A DNA stretch of 64,000 bases from Flavobacterium psychrophilum (GCA_945860385.1 CAMAQD010000016.1:1-64000); one strand, 5' to 3'. Shown: positions 26,211-35,283, numbered from the stretch's first letter. Numbers and translations: made by a program. The notes: a model not told the origin generated them from the sequence alone.

Positions 26211-27242
26211 ATGAAGAACTTTATAAATTTATTTTGTGTTGCACTGGTGCTAGTTGTCTTATTTTCAGGATGTCAGTCGGAATCAGTTGTAGAAATATAC
26301 AGCACTAGAGAGACTATTACTAAAACAACTCCACTGTCAACTTACATTCAAAGGCTTGCAATGCAACCAACTTCTCAAGACAATATTATTGATGGAACCA
26401 GCTGTTTTATGGTTAAATTCCCATATAAAGTTACAGTTAATTATACGCAAATTTCAATTAATTCTGCAAGCGATTATCAATTGGTGCAAACTAATATAAA
26501 TGCAAATTCAAACGATAATGATAAAGTTTATCTATATTTTCCAGTGACCGTAATTCTCAACAATTATTCTGAAAAGAGTTTTTCTAGTCAATCAGATTTT
26601 ACAAATTTCAAAACGGAATGTGAATCCAGTTCAGATGCTTTTGGCAAAATAAATTGTGTTACTATTATTTATCCAATAACGGTGAATGTTTATAATACCA
26701 GCAATCAAATTGCAAGCACAAGTTCAATAACCGATAGTAAAATGTTGTTTAATTTTTTCGAAAATTTAGAGGACAATAAATATTTGGCCATTAGCTATCC
26801 TGTTACTATTACAAATTCAAATGGTCAAAATTCTAGTATAACGTCAAATAGTCAGTTTGAAGATTATATAAAAAATGTCATTGATACTTGCCCAGAAAAC
26901 AGTACTTCATCGCTTGATTTTATGCAAGTCATTACCAGCAGTCCTTGGAAAATTTCTTATTATTTTCACGATATTGTGAAAACTTCGGTTTATGATGGAT
27001 ATACTTTTACCTTCAATTCTAATTATAAAGTTATTGCCATAAAATCTGGAATTTCCTACACTGGAAGTTGGTCAACAAAAGTAGATAATAAAGTCCGTGA
27101 GTTTGAAATGAAATTTGAATCAGATGTTTTGAAAGAATTGGATGAAGGCTGGAAAGTTTTTGAATTTAACAATTCCCAATTGCGTTTCAGAGATACAGAA
27201 AACAGTAATGATACTGATTATCTTTATTTTGAAAAAAATTGA
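26211..27242 (+). CDS. Lipoprotein of unknown function, first of three
   Basis: 343 residues. Lipoprotein signal ends LFSGCQSES. Two repeats of about 85 residues fill the N-terminal part: CFMVKFPYKVTVNYTQI and CVTIIYPITVNVYNTSN, each preceded by a cysteine and followed by a KYLAISYPVTI-type strand. The last 100 residues (SPWKISYYFHD, GYTFTFNSNYKV, TGSWSTKV, YLYFEKN) resemble the whole of the next gene product, a lipocalin-like pattern. No enzyme motif is seen. Expected to sit in the outer membrane. It is the first gene after ECF site c. Confidence 0.7.
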   Translation: MKNFINLFCVALVLVVLFSGCQSESVVEIYSTRETITKTTPLSTYIQRLAMQPTSQDNIIDGTSCFMVKFPYKVTVNYTQISINSASDYQLVQTNINANSNDNDKVYLYFPVTVILNNYSEKSFSSQSDFTNFKTECESSSDAFGKINCVTIIYPITVNVYNTSNQIASTSSITDSKMLFNFFENLEDNKYLAISYPVTITNSNGQNSSITSNSQFEDYIKNVIDTCPENSTSSLDFMQVITSSPWKISYYFHDIVKTSVYDGYTFTFNSNYKVIAIKSGISYTGSWSTKVDNKVREFEMKFESDVLKELDEGWKVFEFNNSQLRFRDTENSNDTDYLYFEKN

Positions 27243-27278
27243 TTATAACTGAATACTAACCATTATAAACTAAAAATT

Positions 27279-27740
27279 ATGAGAAAATTAAAATTTTTGC
27301 AAGTTTTGTTATTTGCTTTGATTCTGAACGGAGTGTTTTCGTGTACTAGTGATAGTTCCTCAAACAATTCTGTTGATCCAACTCCAGTGATAAATACTGT
27401 AAATAAAGGAACTTGGAGAATTACTTTTTATGAAGATTCCGGTGTAAATGAAACCACAAATTTTACTGGTTATAATTTTACATTTGGTTCCAATAGTGTT
27501 TTAACAGCAGCGAATGGAACAAATACTTATCTAGGAACTTGGTCGGTAACAAGTGATACTAGCGGAGATGATAGCCCAAGCAATGATTTAGATTTCAATA
27601 TTGCATTTGCATCACCAGCAAGTTTTGCAGATCTAACCGATGACTGGAATATTCTTGAAAAAACAGATACAAAAATTAAGTTAGTACACGTAAGTGGTGG
27701 AAATGGAGGTACGGATTATATAACTTTTGAAAAAAATTAA
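27279..27740 (+). CDS. Small lipoprotein, paralogue of the preceding C-terminal domain
   Basis: 153 residues. Lipoprotein signal ends GVFSCTSDS. After a Ser-rich linker the domain shows GTWRITFYEDS, GYNFTFGSN, YLGTWSV and ends DYITFEKN, matching in order the C-terminal part of the 26211 gene product. The repeated strand-turn pattern suggests a small beta-barrel of lipocalin type. Function unknown. 36 bases after the first lipoprotein gene and 46 before the third, so all three are likely co-transcribed. Confidence 0.7.
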   Translation: MRKLKFLQVLLFALILNGVFSCTSDSSSNNSVDPTPVINTVNKGTWRITFYEDSGVNETTNFTGYNFTFGSNSVLTAANGTNTYLGTWSVTSDTSGDDSPSNDLDFNIAFASPASFADLTDDWNILEKTDTKIKLVHVSGGNGGTDYITFEKN

Positions 27741-27786
27741 TTAAAAATAAATACAAATTCGTTTAACACTTTTAAATATTACTTAT

Positions 27787-28503
27787 ATGAAAAAATTTTC
27801 AATTTTTGTTTTAATTGCCATTGCAATGAGTTCATGTTCAGACAATACTTCTACAAGTGGAAATGTCTCTATCAAAGCTACTGCAGTATCCTCTACAGGT
27901 AAGACTTCTTCAACCGCACGAACTGCTGCGTCAACAGTAGTGATTACTGATTTTAAAGTCAACATCGGAAACATAAAATTGGAAACCGATATGGAAGATC
28001 ATATGCACTCTACGGATCCGATACACGAAGACGTAAAATTAATGGGGCCTTTTTTATTGGATTTACTTGACCCAAACAAGCCTTTGAGTCAATTTATAAC
28101 TTCTGTTGATGTTCCAAATGCAAAATATGAAGAAATCAAATTTAATTTTACTAAAAGTCTTGTTGCTGGGGACTTAGAGGGTAAGACTTTTTTGATTAAA
28201 GGAACAATAAACGACAAACCTTTTGTGATTTGGAGTGCCGAAAATATTGAACTTGAAATGGATTTTATAGACCCATCCAAAGATTTTGCAGTCAATGACA
28301 ATAGTGTTGCTTTAAATATAAAAATACAATTGGATGCATTAATGGCAAAAATAAATTCATTGGCCAATCAAGGGGTATTATTGGATACTGATGGAGATGG
28401 AATTATCGAAATTACAACTGGAACTGATGATGGACATTCCTCTTTTGGTCATCAAATAAAAGAATTACTGGAAAATGAAACGCATTTAGACGACAAAGAC
28501 TAA
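27787..28503 (+). CDS. Lipoprotein, DUF4382-like
   Basis: 238 residues. Lipoprotein signal ends AMSSCSDNT. The body (VVITDFKVNIGNIKLETD, then GPFLLDLLDP and a strand FLIKGTIND) resembles DUF4382-type domains, which are beta-sandwich surface proteins. Histidine- and aspartate-rich parts (MEDHMHSTDPIHED) and a calcium-loop-like DTDGDGIIEI near residue 197 point to metal binding. Third gene of the operon; a hairpin terminator follows at 28525. The metal idea is inferred from composition only. Confidence 0.65.
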   Translation: MKKFSIFVLIAIAMSSCSDNTSTSGNVSIKATAVSSTGKTSSTARTAASTVVITDFKVNIGNIKLETDMEDHMHSTDPIHEDVKLMGPFLLDLLDPNKPLSQFITSVDVPNAKYEEIKFNFTKSLVAGDLEGKTFLIKGTINDKPFVIWSAENIELEMDFIDPSKDFAVNDNSVALNIKIQLDALMAKINSLANQGVLLDTDGDGIIEITTGTDDGHSSFGHQIKELLENETHLDDKD

Positions 28504-28524
28504 TCTTCATATAATAACTTACTT

Positions 28525-28553
28525 AAAAACCAGTCTTTTCGGCTGGTTTTTTT
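28525..28553 (+). terminator. Terminator of the lipoprotein operon
   Basis: AAAAACCAGTC (28525-28535), loop TTTTC, GGCTGGTTTTT (28541-28551), then more T residues. Confidence 0.9.
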
Positions 28554-28587
28554 ATTGAATATTATCTGAATTTTACAAGTATGTGAC

Positions 28588-28618
28588 TTTGAGACTTTAC
28601 AACTTTAGCTTATATTTG
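28588..28618 (+). promoter_or_regulatory. Promoter of ffh
   Basis: TTTG (28588-28591), 19-base spacer, TATATTTG (28611-28618). Textbook Bacteroidota promoter; the ATG is 26 bases further on. Confidence 0.8.
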
Positions 28619-28644
28619 CACCTCAATAAAAGATATTTACCATT

Positions 28645-30003
28645 ATGTTCGATAATTTAAGCGATAAATTAGACAAAGCCTTTCACATCCTTAAAGGTCA
28701 CGGAAAAATAACCGAAGTTAACGTAGCCGAAACCCTTAAAGAAGTGCGTCGTGCATTATTAGATGCCGATGTCAATTTTAAAATTGCCAAAGATTTTACC
28801 ACTAAAGTAAAAGAAAAAGCCATTGGGCAAAACGTATTAACTACGCTTCAACCGGGACAATTATTGGTAAAATTAGTCAAAGACGAACTTACCGAATTGA
28901 TGGGCGGCGATGTTGCAGGAATCAATCTTTCTGGAAATCCAACTGTTATTTTAATGTCGGGTTTGCAAGGTTCCGGTAAAACTACTTTCTCAGGAAAATT
29001 GGCTAATTATTTGCAAACCAAAAAAGGGAAAAAGCCACTTTTGGTAGCTTGTGATATTTATCGTCCTGCGGCAATTCAGCAATTGTATGTTGTCGGAGAT
29101 TCGATGGCTGTTGAGGTATATTCAGAACCTGAAAATAAAAATCCTGTCGAAATTGCTCAAAACGCTATCAAGCATGCTAAAGCCAATGGGTTTAATGTGG
29201 TAATTGTCGATACCGCAGGTCGTTTGGCTGTCGATGAAGCGATGATGACCGAAATATCGAATGTTCATAAAGCCATTCAACCTCAAGAAACCTTGTTTGT
29301 TGTTGATGCAATGACTGGGCAAGATGCTGTAAATACAGCAAAAGCTTTTAACGATATTTTGAATTTTGATGGTGTAGTTTTAACCAAATTAGACGGTGAT
29401 ACTCGTGGTGGAGCTGCTATTTCGATTAAAACTGTAGTCAACAAACCAATCAAATTTGTTGGAACTGGCGAAAAAATGGATGCCATTGACGTGTTCTATC
29501 CAGAACGTATGGCGGAGAGAATCCTCGGAATGGGAGATGTGGTGTCTTTGGTAGAAAAAGCACAAGAACATTATGATGAGGAAGAAGCCAGAAAAATTCA
29601 AAAGAAAATCGCCAAAAACGAATTTGGTTTTGATGATTTCCTTTCCCAAATTCAGCAAGTGAAAAAAATGGGGAATATGAAAGACTTGGTTGGAATGATT
29701 CCAGGAGCTTCAAAAGCTATGAAAGATGTCGAAATCGAAGACGATGCTTTCAAACATATTGAAGCAATTATCCATTCGATGACACCAAAAGAAAGATCAA
29801 AACCTGCTTTAATCGATGTCAAAAGAAAAGCTAGAATTGCTAAAGGTTCAGGAACGAAAGTCGAACAAGTAAATCAGTTGATGAAACAATTCGAGCAAAT
29901 GAGCAAAATGATGAAAATGATGCAAGGGCCAGGCGGAAAGAATATGATGAAGATGATGGGGAATATGAAAGGAATGCCGGGCGGAATGCCAGGGCAGCGT
30001 TAA
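28645..30003 (+). CDS. ffh: Signal recognition particle protein Ffh (SRP54)
   Basis: 452 residues. The N domain (1-90) is followed by the GTPase G domain: GLQGSGKTTFSGKLA at about 108-122, DIYRPAAIQQL, DTAGRL, and TKLDGDTRGGAA. The methionine-rich M domain, which binds SRP RNA and signal sequences, ends MMKMMGNMKGMPGG. It works with FtsY to deliver nascent membrane and secreted proteins to SecYEG. Length is normal. folD follows 42 bases later, probably co-transcribed. Confidence 0.98.
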   Translation: MFDNLSDKLDKAFHILKGHGKITEVNVAETLKEVRRALLDADVNFKIAKDFTTKVKEKAIGQNVLTTLQPGQLLVKLVKDELTELMGGDVAGINLSGNPTVILMSGLQGSGKTTFSGKLANYLQTKKGKKPLLVACDIYRPAAIQQLYVVGDSMAVEVYSEPENKNPVEIAQNAIKHAKANGFNVVIVDTAGRLAVDEAMMTEISNVHKAIQPQETLFVVDAMTGQDAVNTAKAFNDILNFDGVVLTKLDGDTRGGAAISIKTVVNKPIKFVGTGEKMDAIDVFYPERMAERILGMGDVVSLVEKAQEHYDEEEARKIQKKIAKNEFGFDDFLSQIQQVKKMGNMKDLVGMIPGASKAMKDVEIEDDAFKHIEAIIHSMTPKERSKPALIDVKRKARIAKGSGTKVEQVNQLMKQFEQMSKMMKMMQGPGGKNMMKMMGNMKGMPGGMPGQR

Positions 30004-30045
30004 CCATTGAATAGGTAAATCACAAAACTTTTTAACTAGAAAAGG

Positions 30046-30930
30046 ATGCAAATACTAGACGGAAAAAAAACATCAGAAGACATTAAAAACGAAATCGCTG
30101 CCGAAGTTTTAAGAATGAAAGCGGATGGACAAAAAGTGCCTCATCTAGCAGCAGTTATTGTGGGAACAAACGGAGCTAGTTTGACGTATGTAGGTAGCAA
30201 AGTGAAATCGTGTCAGCAAATTGGTTTTGAATCTACTTTAGTGGCTTTGCCTGAAAACATTTCGGAGGAAGAATTATTAGATAAAATCAAGGAACTTAAC
30301 GAAGATGACGATTTAGATGGGTACATAGTTCAATTGCCTTTGCCAAAACATATCGACGAGCAAAAAATCCTAATGGCGATAGATCCCGACAAAGATGTCG
30401 ATGGTTTTCATCCTGCCAATTTTGGAAAAATGGCTTTGGAAATGGAAACATTTTTGCCAGCGACTCCTTATGGAATAATGGAATTATTAGAACGTTACAA
30501 AGTAGAAACCTCAGGCAAACATACTGTCGTTATTGGGCGCAGCCACATTGTGGGACGACCAATGAGTATTTTGATGAGCCGCAAAGGATATCCAGGCGAT
30601 TCAACAGTTACCTTGACGCACAGTAGAACCAAAAATATTGAAGAGTACACCAAAAATGCCGATATTATAATCACTGCTCTTGGTGTACCTAATTATTTGA
30701 AAGCGGATATGGTCAAAGATGGTGTTGTGGTAATTGACGTTGGTATTACTAGAGTAGAAGATGCTTCACACCCAAAAGGTTATGTTATCACTGGCGATGT
30801 CGATTTTGCAAGTGTAAGTCCAAAATCATCATTTATTACTCCGGTTCCGGGTGGAGTAGGGCCAATGACGATCGCAATGTTGTTAAAAAATACACTTTTA
30901 GCACGAAAGATCAGAAGTAGAAAACAATAA
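30046..30930 (+). CDS. folD: Bifunctional methylenetetrahydrofolate dehydrogenase/cyclohydrolase
   Basis: 294 residues, cytosolic. Converts 5,10-methylene-THF to 10-formyl-THF with NADP+. The catalytic [13 protein letters not shown] block with its Tyr and Lys, the QLPLPKHID segment, the [10 protein letters not shown] segment, the Rossmann motif [13 protein letters not shown] and the [13 protein letters not shown] signature are all present. Ends at a strong terminator. Confidence 0.98.
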   Translation: MQILDGKKTSEDIKNEIAAEVLRMKADGQKVPHLAAVIVGTNGASLTYVGSKVKSCQQIGFESTLVALPENISEEELLDKIKELNEDDDLDGYIVQLPLPKHIDEQKILMAIDPDKDVDGFHPANFGKMALEMETFLPATPYGIMELLERYKVETSGKHTVVIGRSHIVGRPMSILMSRKGYPGDSTVTLTHSRTKNIEEYTKNADIIITALGVPNYLKADMVKDGVVVIDVGITRVEDASHPKGYVITGDVDFASVSPKSSFITPVPGGVGPMTIAMLLKNTLLARKIRSRKQ

Positions 30931-30947
30931 TATTTCAAGATTAAACC

Positions 30948-30988
30948 AATAAACAAGCCTATTCAACCGAATAGGCCTGTTTATTTTT
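30948..30988 (+). terminator. Terminator after folD
   Basis: AATAAACAAGCCTATTC (30948-30964), loop AACC, GAATAGGCCTGTTTATT (30969-30985), one mismatch, followed by T residues. Confidence 0.9.
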
Positions 30989-31019
30989 ATCATATTTCAA
31001 TAAATACTTCAAAAAAATG

Positions 31020-31049
31020 TTTGCTGATTCAAATAATAAATTAACTTTG
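31020..31049 (+). promoter_or_regulatory. Promoter of the membrane/HTH cassette
   Basis: TTTG (31020-31023), 18-base spacer, TAACTTTG (31042-31049). The -7 element overlaps the operator at 31044-31065. Confidence 0.75.
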
Positions 31050-31065
31050 TATCACAAAGTACTTT
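31044..31065 (+). promoter_or_regulatory. Operator 1 of the HTH cassette
   Basis: ACTTTG-TATCA-CAAAGTACTTT. The perfect inverted repeat ACTTTG/CAAAGT with a 5-base gap is followed by ACTTT, which also makes the palindrome AAAGTACTTT. The same 22-base layout is found at 32006-32027 (19 of 22 bases identical). It covers the -7 element, so binding should block transcription. Confidence 0.7.
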
Positions 31066-31069
31066 AATT

Positions 31070-31684
31070 ATGGATCAAAAGCACCAAGAAGATTTGTCGC
31101 ACATTCGTTCTATGATGGAACGTTCTTCAAGATTTATATCCTTGAGCGGACTCTCAGGAGTATTTGCAGGATTGTCTGCCTTGATTGGCGGACTGTATGT
31201 TTACCAATTGTTTAAAATTAATGGGCTCGATTATTTTGATGGGGAGCATAAATTATATTCGGTAGACTTAGTTTCTGAATTATTTTATATTGCCTTAATT
31301 ATTTTATTTTTTGCGTTAACATTTGGAATCTTCTTTACGATTCGAAAAAGCCGAAAATACAATTTACCCATTTGGACCACAGCTACCAAGAAAATGCTTG
31401 TCAATTTAGCGATTCCTTTAGTGGTTGGAGGTGTATTTTCTTTGGCACTTTTATACCATCAAATTTATGTTTTAATTGCTCCGGCAACTTTATTGTTTTA
31501 TGGCTTAGCGTTGATTAATGCTGAGAAATATACTTTTTCGGATATTAAATATTTAGGATTTTGCGAACTGGCTTTAGGTTGTGTTTCGCTATTCTTTTTA
31601 GGATACGGTTTGGTTTTTTGGATCGTAGGATTTGGTATTTTGCATATTTTGTACGGCTTAATAGTATTCAAAAAATATAAATAA
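31070..31684 (+). CDS. Four-helix membrane protein of the HTH cassette
   Basis: 204 residues. A soluble head (MDQKHQEDLSHIRSMMERSSRF) is followed by hydrophobic segments near 24-46, 68-90, 110-130, 134-150 and 165-195. This kind of protein is typically encoded directly ahead of a small winged-helix regulator in Bacteroidota. No catalytic motif. It starts 5 bases after operator 1, so its mRNA has almost no leader, and the regulator gene follows after 9 bases. Function unknown. Confidence 0.7.
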   Translation: MDQKHQEDLSHIRSMMERSSRFISLSGLSGVFAGLSALIGGLYVYQLFKINGLDYFDGEHKLYSVDLVSELFYIALIILFFALTFGIFFTIRKSRKYNLPIWTTATKKMLVNLAIPLVVGGVFSLALLYHQIYVLIAPATLLFYGLALINAEKYTFSDIKYLGFCELALGCVSLFFLGYGLVFWIVGFGILHILYGLIVFKKYK

Positions 31685-31693
31685 ATCCTCCGA

Positions 31694-31987
31694 ATGGGAA
31701 TCATTGATAAATTAAATAAAGATTTTGAAAGCCGTGTCCGATTAGGTATTATGTCTATTCTGATGGTCAATGATTGGGTAGATTTTACCGAAATGAAAAC
31801 CCTTTTGAATATTACCGATGGTAACTTAGCGAGTCATTCATCGGCCTTAGAAAAAGCCACTTACATCGAAATTAAAAAAGAATTTGTGGGCAAAAAACCA
31901 AAAACATCCTATCGGGTTACTAATTTAGGTAGAGCTTCTTTTGTATCACATTTAAACAGCCTGGAAAAATTATTCAAAACTAAATAA
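31694..31987 (+). CDS. Winged-helix transcriptional regulator (HTH_34 type)
   Basis: 97 residues, all one winged helix-turn-helix: RVRLGIMSILMVNDWVDFTEMK, the recognition part ITDGNLASHSSALEKATYI, and the wing KKPKTSYRVTNLGRASF. It belongs to the MarR/ArsR-like one-domain group without a ligand domain. It lies between two identical-layout operators (31044 and 32006), one before the gene ahead of it and one before the gene after it, so it probably represses both. Confidence 0.85.
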   Translation: MGIIDKLNKDFESRVRLGIMSILMVNDWVDFTEMKTLLNITDGNLASHSSALEKATYIEIKKEFVGKKPKTSYRVTNLGRASFVSHLNSLEKLFKTK

Positions 31988-32005
31988 CCTTTTTTTTAAC
32001 TTTTT

Positions 32006-32027
32006 ACTTTGAAAAACAAAGTACTTT
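32006..32027 (+). promoter_or_regulatory. Operator 2 of the HTH cassette
   Basis: ACTTTG-AAAAA-CAAAGTACTTT, same inverted repeat, gap and tail as operator 1. It sits 15 bases before the DUF4173-like gene. The overlapping TTACTTTG is a one-mismatch -7 element, so a separate regulated promoter is likely. Confidence 0.7.
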
Positions 32028-32041
32028 TAAATCTTTTTATT

Positions 32042-33433
32042 ATGAAAAAATACCATTTAATTTTAGTTTGCAGTCTGATTTTTACACTGCTTTTTTACAA
32101 CGAGTCAGTAGGAGTAAATCTGGCTATTTTCGGATTAGTGTTAACGGGAATGATTTGTTATTTCTTTCAGGATCGATTTACGAGTCGATCTCATTTGCTT
32201 CTGGTCATAACATCTATATTGTCTTCTATTGCGTTTGCTTGGTATGGTGATTTTGTGTCTTTTTTGGCTTCAGCTCTATCTGTTATCTTTTTACAATTCA
32301 AAACACAGGAAACGAATCTGAAAATAGTACAGGTTTTTCCAGTGGTATTCCTAAACGGAATCACGTCTTTAGGTCGAATGCTGATGTTTAGTCAATGGCT
32401 TCCCAAAAGAGAAATTAAGAATGATTTTGCTAAAAAGTTTATCGCTTATTTCTTAATTCCAACAGTTTTTGTCGGATTGTTTTTTATTGTCTATGCTTTT
32501 GGAAGCAACCATTTTTCGGCGCTATTCACAGATTATTATCTGGATGTAAATTTTTTACAACTCATTCTAATTGCGTTGTTGGGTTTCTATCTTTCATTTA
32601 CTTTTTGGAATTATTGGATACCAGAATCTTTTTTGGATTATAATTCGATATTAGATAATGATTTTAAAGACGAAAAATTGATTAGAAATCAACGAACTTT
32701 TTCGTTCCTAGATATTGATTTTGAAAGAAGAAGCGGCGAGATTACTTTAGTTCTTCTTAATGTGTTGCTCTTGGTTTTTATCGTTACTTATAACTATGAG
32801 CAATTTTTTGAAGTTATCGAAAAATCAAAATTGAGTGCTGCTACACACGAAAGAGTCAATTCGGTGATTTTCTCTATTGTTATGGCTGTTGGTGTGATTC
32901 TATTTTATTTTAAAGGAGGTTTTAATTTTGATGAAAAAGCCAAAAACTTGAAACGATTGTCTAAAATTTGGATTTTCTTAAATGGAATTCTAATTCTTAG
33001 CACCATTATCAAAAATTCAGAATACGTTTCGTATTTTGGATTAACATACAAAAGATTAGGGGTTTATGCGTTTCTGATTTTAGCTATTATTGGTTTGGTT
33101 TTCACCTTTTTGAAAATTACCAAGCAAAAAACAAACGGGTATCTGGTTAACCAAATGGTTTGGTATTTTTACGGAACGATTCTTTTGTGCAGTTATGCCA
33201 ATTGGGGAAATTGGATTACGAATTACAATATTTCGGTCAATAAAGGAGTGGAACCAATGTTTTTGAGCAGCCTTGATTTTAATGATGAAACTCGAAGAGA
33301 TTATTTTAGATTAAAGAATTTAGACGGACAATATCCTGAAGTTACAAGGGAAGAAACAATATCTGAACGACAAAATGATAGTTTTTTGTCTAAGGCTTTA
33401 TATTATGAGTTTATAAGTGCTAATAAAAGATAA
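32042..33433 (+). CDS. Polytopic membrane protein, DUF4173/DUF4153-like
   Basis: 463 residues from ATG 32042; an in-frame TTG at 32009 falls inside operator 2 and is unlikely. About twelve hydrophobic segments, with the family-typical FGLTYKRLGVYAF block near residue 337. The last 70 residues are soluble. The family is found next to HTH_34 regulators and four-helix proteins in Bacteroidota and Firmicutes, with no function known. It may be expressed from its own regulated promoter. A strong terminator follows. Confidence 0.75.
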   Translation: MKKYHLILVCSLIFTLLFYNESVGVNLAIFGLVLTGMICYFFQDRFTSRSHLLLVITSILSSIAFAWYGDFVSFLASALSVIFLQFKTQETNLKIVQVFPVVFLNGITSLGRMLMFSQWLPKREIKNDFAKKFIAYFLIPTVFVGLFFIVYAFGSNHFSALFTDYYLDVNFLQLILIALLGFYLSFTFWNYWIPESFLDYNSILDNDFKDEKLIRNQRTFSFLDIDFERRSGEITLVLLNVLLLVFIVTYNYEQFFEVIEKSKLSAATHERVNSVIFSIVMAVGVILFYFKGGFNFDEKAKNLKRLSKIWIFLNGILILSTIIKNSEYVSYFGLTYKRLGVYAFLILAIIGLVFTFLKITKQKTNGYLVNQMVWYFYGTILLCSYANWGNWITNYNISVNKGVEPMFLSSLDFNDETRRDYFRLKNLDGQYPEVTREETISERQNDSFLSKALYYEFISANKR

Positions 33434-33441
33434 ATAACCAA

Positions 33442-33472
33442 AAAACCCAAGGCGAAAGTCTTGGGTTTTGTT
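33442..33472. terminator. Terminator between the DUF4173-like gene and rluF
   Basis: A 12-bp stem AAAACCCAAGGC with a GAAA tetraloop and GTCTTGGGTTTT (33442-33469, one G-T pair). Convergent genes on both sides. Confidence 0.92.
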
Positions 33473-33478
33473 TTATAA

Positions 33479-34291
33479 CTAATAATCTCCTCTTTTCTTA
33501 AACCTCGGATCGTCTCTTTTGATGAATTCCGTTCTTCGTTTTACTTGCTCTTGTTTCGGTAAACTAGCTTCTTCAGTTTTGCTCGAAGGTTCGATTAAAG
33601 CATTGAGTTCTTTGATTTCGGCATCAGTCAAATCACGATAGCGACCCACGGGAACATCAAGCGAAATATTGATGATTCGAATGCGTTTCAAAGCCGTAAC
33701 TTCATAACCTAGATATTCACACATTCTACGGATTTGACGGTTTAAACCTTGGGTTAAGACGATTTTAAAAATAGTGGAACTGATTTTTTCAACCTTGCAT
33801 TTTCGGGTAACCGTATCCAAAATAGGAATTCCATTGCTCATTTTTTCGATAAAACGATCGGTTATGAGTTTGTTGACCGTTACGGTATATTCTTTTTCGT
33901 GATTGTTTCTGGCGCGAAGAATTTTATTGACAATATCGCCGTCGTTGGTCATAAAAATCAAACCTTCACTGGCTTTGTCCAATCGTCCAATAGGAAAAAT
34001 ACGTGTTGGATAATTGATGTAATCTACAATATTGTTTCTAACTTCTAAGTTAGTAGTACATTCAATTCCTACAGGTTTGTTGAAGGCCAAATAAATTGAT
34101 TTTTCTCTTTTCTCACGGATTAACTTTCCGTCAATACGCACTTCATCATCTGGCGAAACTTTGGTGCCCAATTCAGGAACAACTCCGTTGATGGTGACAC
34201 GACCTTCTTCAATGATTTTATCGGCTTCACGACGAGAGCAAAAGCCAGTTTCTCCTATGAATTTATTGAGACGTTTTAGATTTTCTTCCAT
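33479..34291 (-). CDS. rluF: 23S rRNA pseudouridine synthase, RluF type
   Basis: 270 residues. An S4 RNA-binding domain (LNKFIGETGFCSRREADKIIEEGRVTI without break, residues 6-33) precedes the RsuA-family catalytic domain with the active-site Asp in GRLDKASEGLIFMTNDG. The LTQGLNRQIRRMCEYLGYEV block is that of RluF, which modifies U2604 of 23S rRNA, though RluB/RsuA relatives are close. A basic tail (VKRRTEFIKRDDPRFKKRG) is common in Flavobacteriia. Alone on the strand. Confidence 0.85.
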   Translation of the reverse strand: MEENLKRLNKFIGETGFCSRREADKIIEEGRVTINGVVPELGTKVSPDDEVRIDGKLIREKREKSIYLAFNKPVGIECTTNLEVRNNIVDYINYPTRIFPIGRLDKASEGLIFMTNDGDIVNKILRARNNHEKEYTVTVNKLITDRFIEKMSNGIPILDTVTRKCKVEKISSTIFKIVLTQGLNRQIRRMCEYLGYEVTALKRIRIINISLDVPVGRYRDLTDAEIKELNALIEPSSKTEEASLPKQEQVKRRTEFIKRDDPRFKKRGDY

Positions 34292-34335
34292 AGTGCAAAA
34301 GTAATCAATTATTTTGTTTGTGATTTTATATAAAG

Positions 34336-35184
34336 TTATTCCGTTTCGAACAAAAAGGCATACACTTTTCTATACAAATCATCATCGTGGAGTTTGTGAC
34401 CCAAACCTTTTGTTGCTATAAACTGAACATCTTTCCAGGACTCAGCTATTTTCTCCCCTTCGTCAAATAATACAACATTGTCTTCAATATCGTGAGCCAA
34501 TAGGCCTTTCACGTCGATTTTTGAGACAAATTCTTTGGAGGCAAATTGGTCTAAATTCAGATTTAAAACCTTTGTATATTTGTTTTTTAATGATTTTGTA
34601 ACTGTATTATTTAAACTTAGCAAAGAGGTGAAGTTTTTTAGAATAATCATAAAATCACTTGGAGCCCCCAAAATGACCATTTTTTGTATATCCGGATTTT
34701 GATACTTATATTGATAATACAAACTTGTTTTTCCACCCATAGAATGACCAATAATATAATTTGGTTTATATTTTTTAGCGGCAATGTCAATAAATTCAGC
34801 ATATTTTGGAATAGTAAATTCTTTGCCGCTAGACAATCCTTGTGCCGGTCCATCGATAGCAATTATGGTACTCCCCGATTTTTTCAAATACGGCAACAAT
34901 TTTTTCCATCTTGAAGAATTGCTTTCCCAACCGTGAATTAGAAAAATAATAGTGTCATTTCCTTTCCAGATATAGGTTTGAATAACATCTTCCTTATACT
35001 GAATGGTATCTGATTGAGCGTCTTTCAGTGTTTTCGGAAGGGTATCAAAAGTGAATTTTCCTTTTCTGGGTTCACTAAAATAGCCGTGAGCCATTTGAGT
35101 CGCTTTTTTGGGAACTATAAAACTTAACAGATTGATATAAGACCCAATCGATTTGGTCAACAAAAAATAAAATGTTTTTTTCAT
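34336..35184 (-). CDS. Alpha/beta hydrolase
   Basis: 282 residues. The core shows FLIHGWESNSSRW (oxyanion loop), then the nucleophile elbow GHSMGGKTS with Ser at about residue 147, and a late histidine in KGLGHKLHDDD. The N-terminal 30 residues are hydrophobic and may anchor it in the membrane. Esterase or lipase activity is likely but the substrate is not visible. Two tandem terminators lie upstream, closing the operon before it. Confidence 0.85.
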   Translation of the reverse strand: MKKTFYFLLTKSIGSYINLLSFIVPKKATQMAHGYFSEPRKGKFTFDTLPKTLKDAQSDTIQYKEDVIQTYIWKGNDTIIFLIHGWESNSSRWKKLLPYLKKSGSTIIAIDGPAQGLSSGKEFTIPKYAEFIDIAAKKYKPNYIIGHSMGGKTSLYYQYKYQNPDIQKMVILGAPSDFMIILKNFTSLLSLNNTVTKSLKNKYTKVLNLNLDQFASKEFVSKIDVKGLLAHDIEDNVVLFDEGEKIAESWKDVQFIATKGLGHKLHDDDLYRKVYAFLFETE

Positions 35185-35217
35185 AAAATCGAATTTTTAC
35201 GATGAAGACATAAAAAA

Positions 35218-35240
35218 AGTCCGCATAGCGGACTAAATGT
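35218..35240 (-). terminator. Second of two tandem terminators
   Basis: AGTCCGC-ATA-GCGGACT (35218-35234), with a T-run on the minus strand side. Confidence 0.8.
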
Positions 35241-35250
35241 AGTATAAAAA

Positions 35251-35274
35251 AAGTCCCGATTGATCTCGGGACTT
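35251..35274 (-). terminator. Terminator after the zinc-ribbon-like gene
   Basis: AAGTCCCGA-TTGATC-TCGGGACTT, followed by seven T residues on the minus strand, 10 bases after the gene end. Confidence 0.88.
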
Positions 35275-35283
35275 AAATATTAT

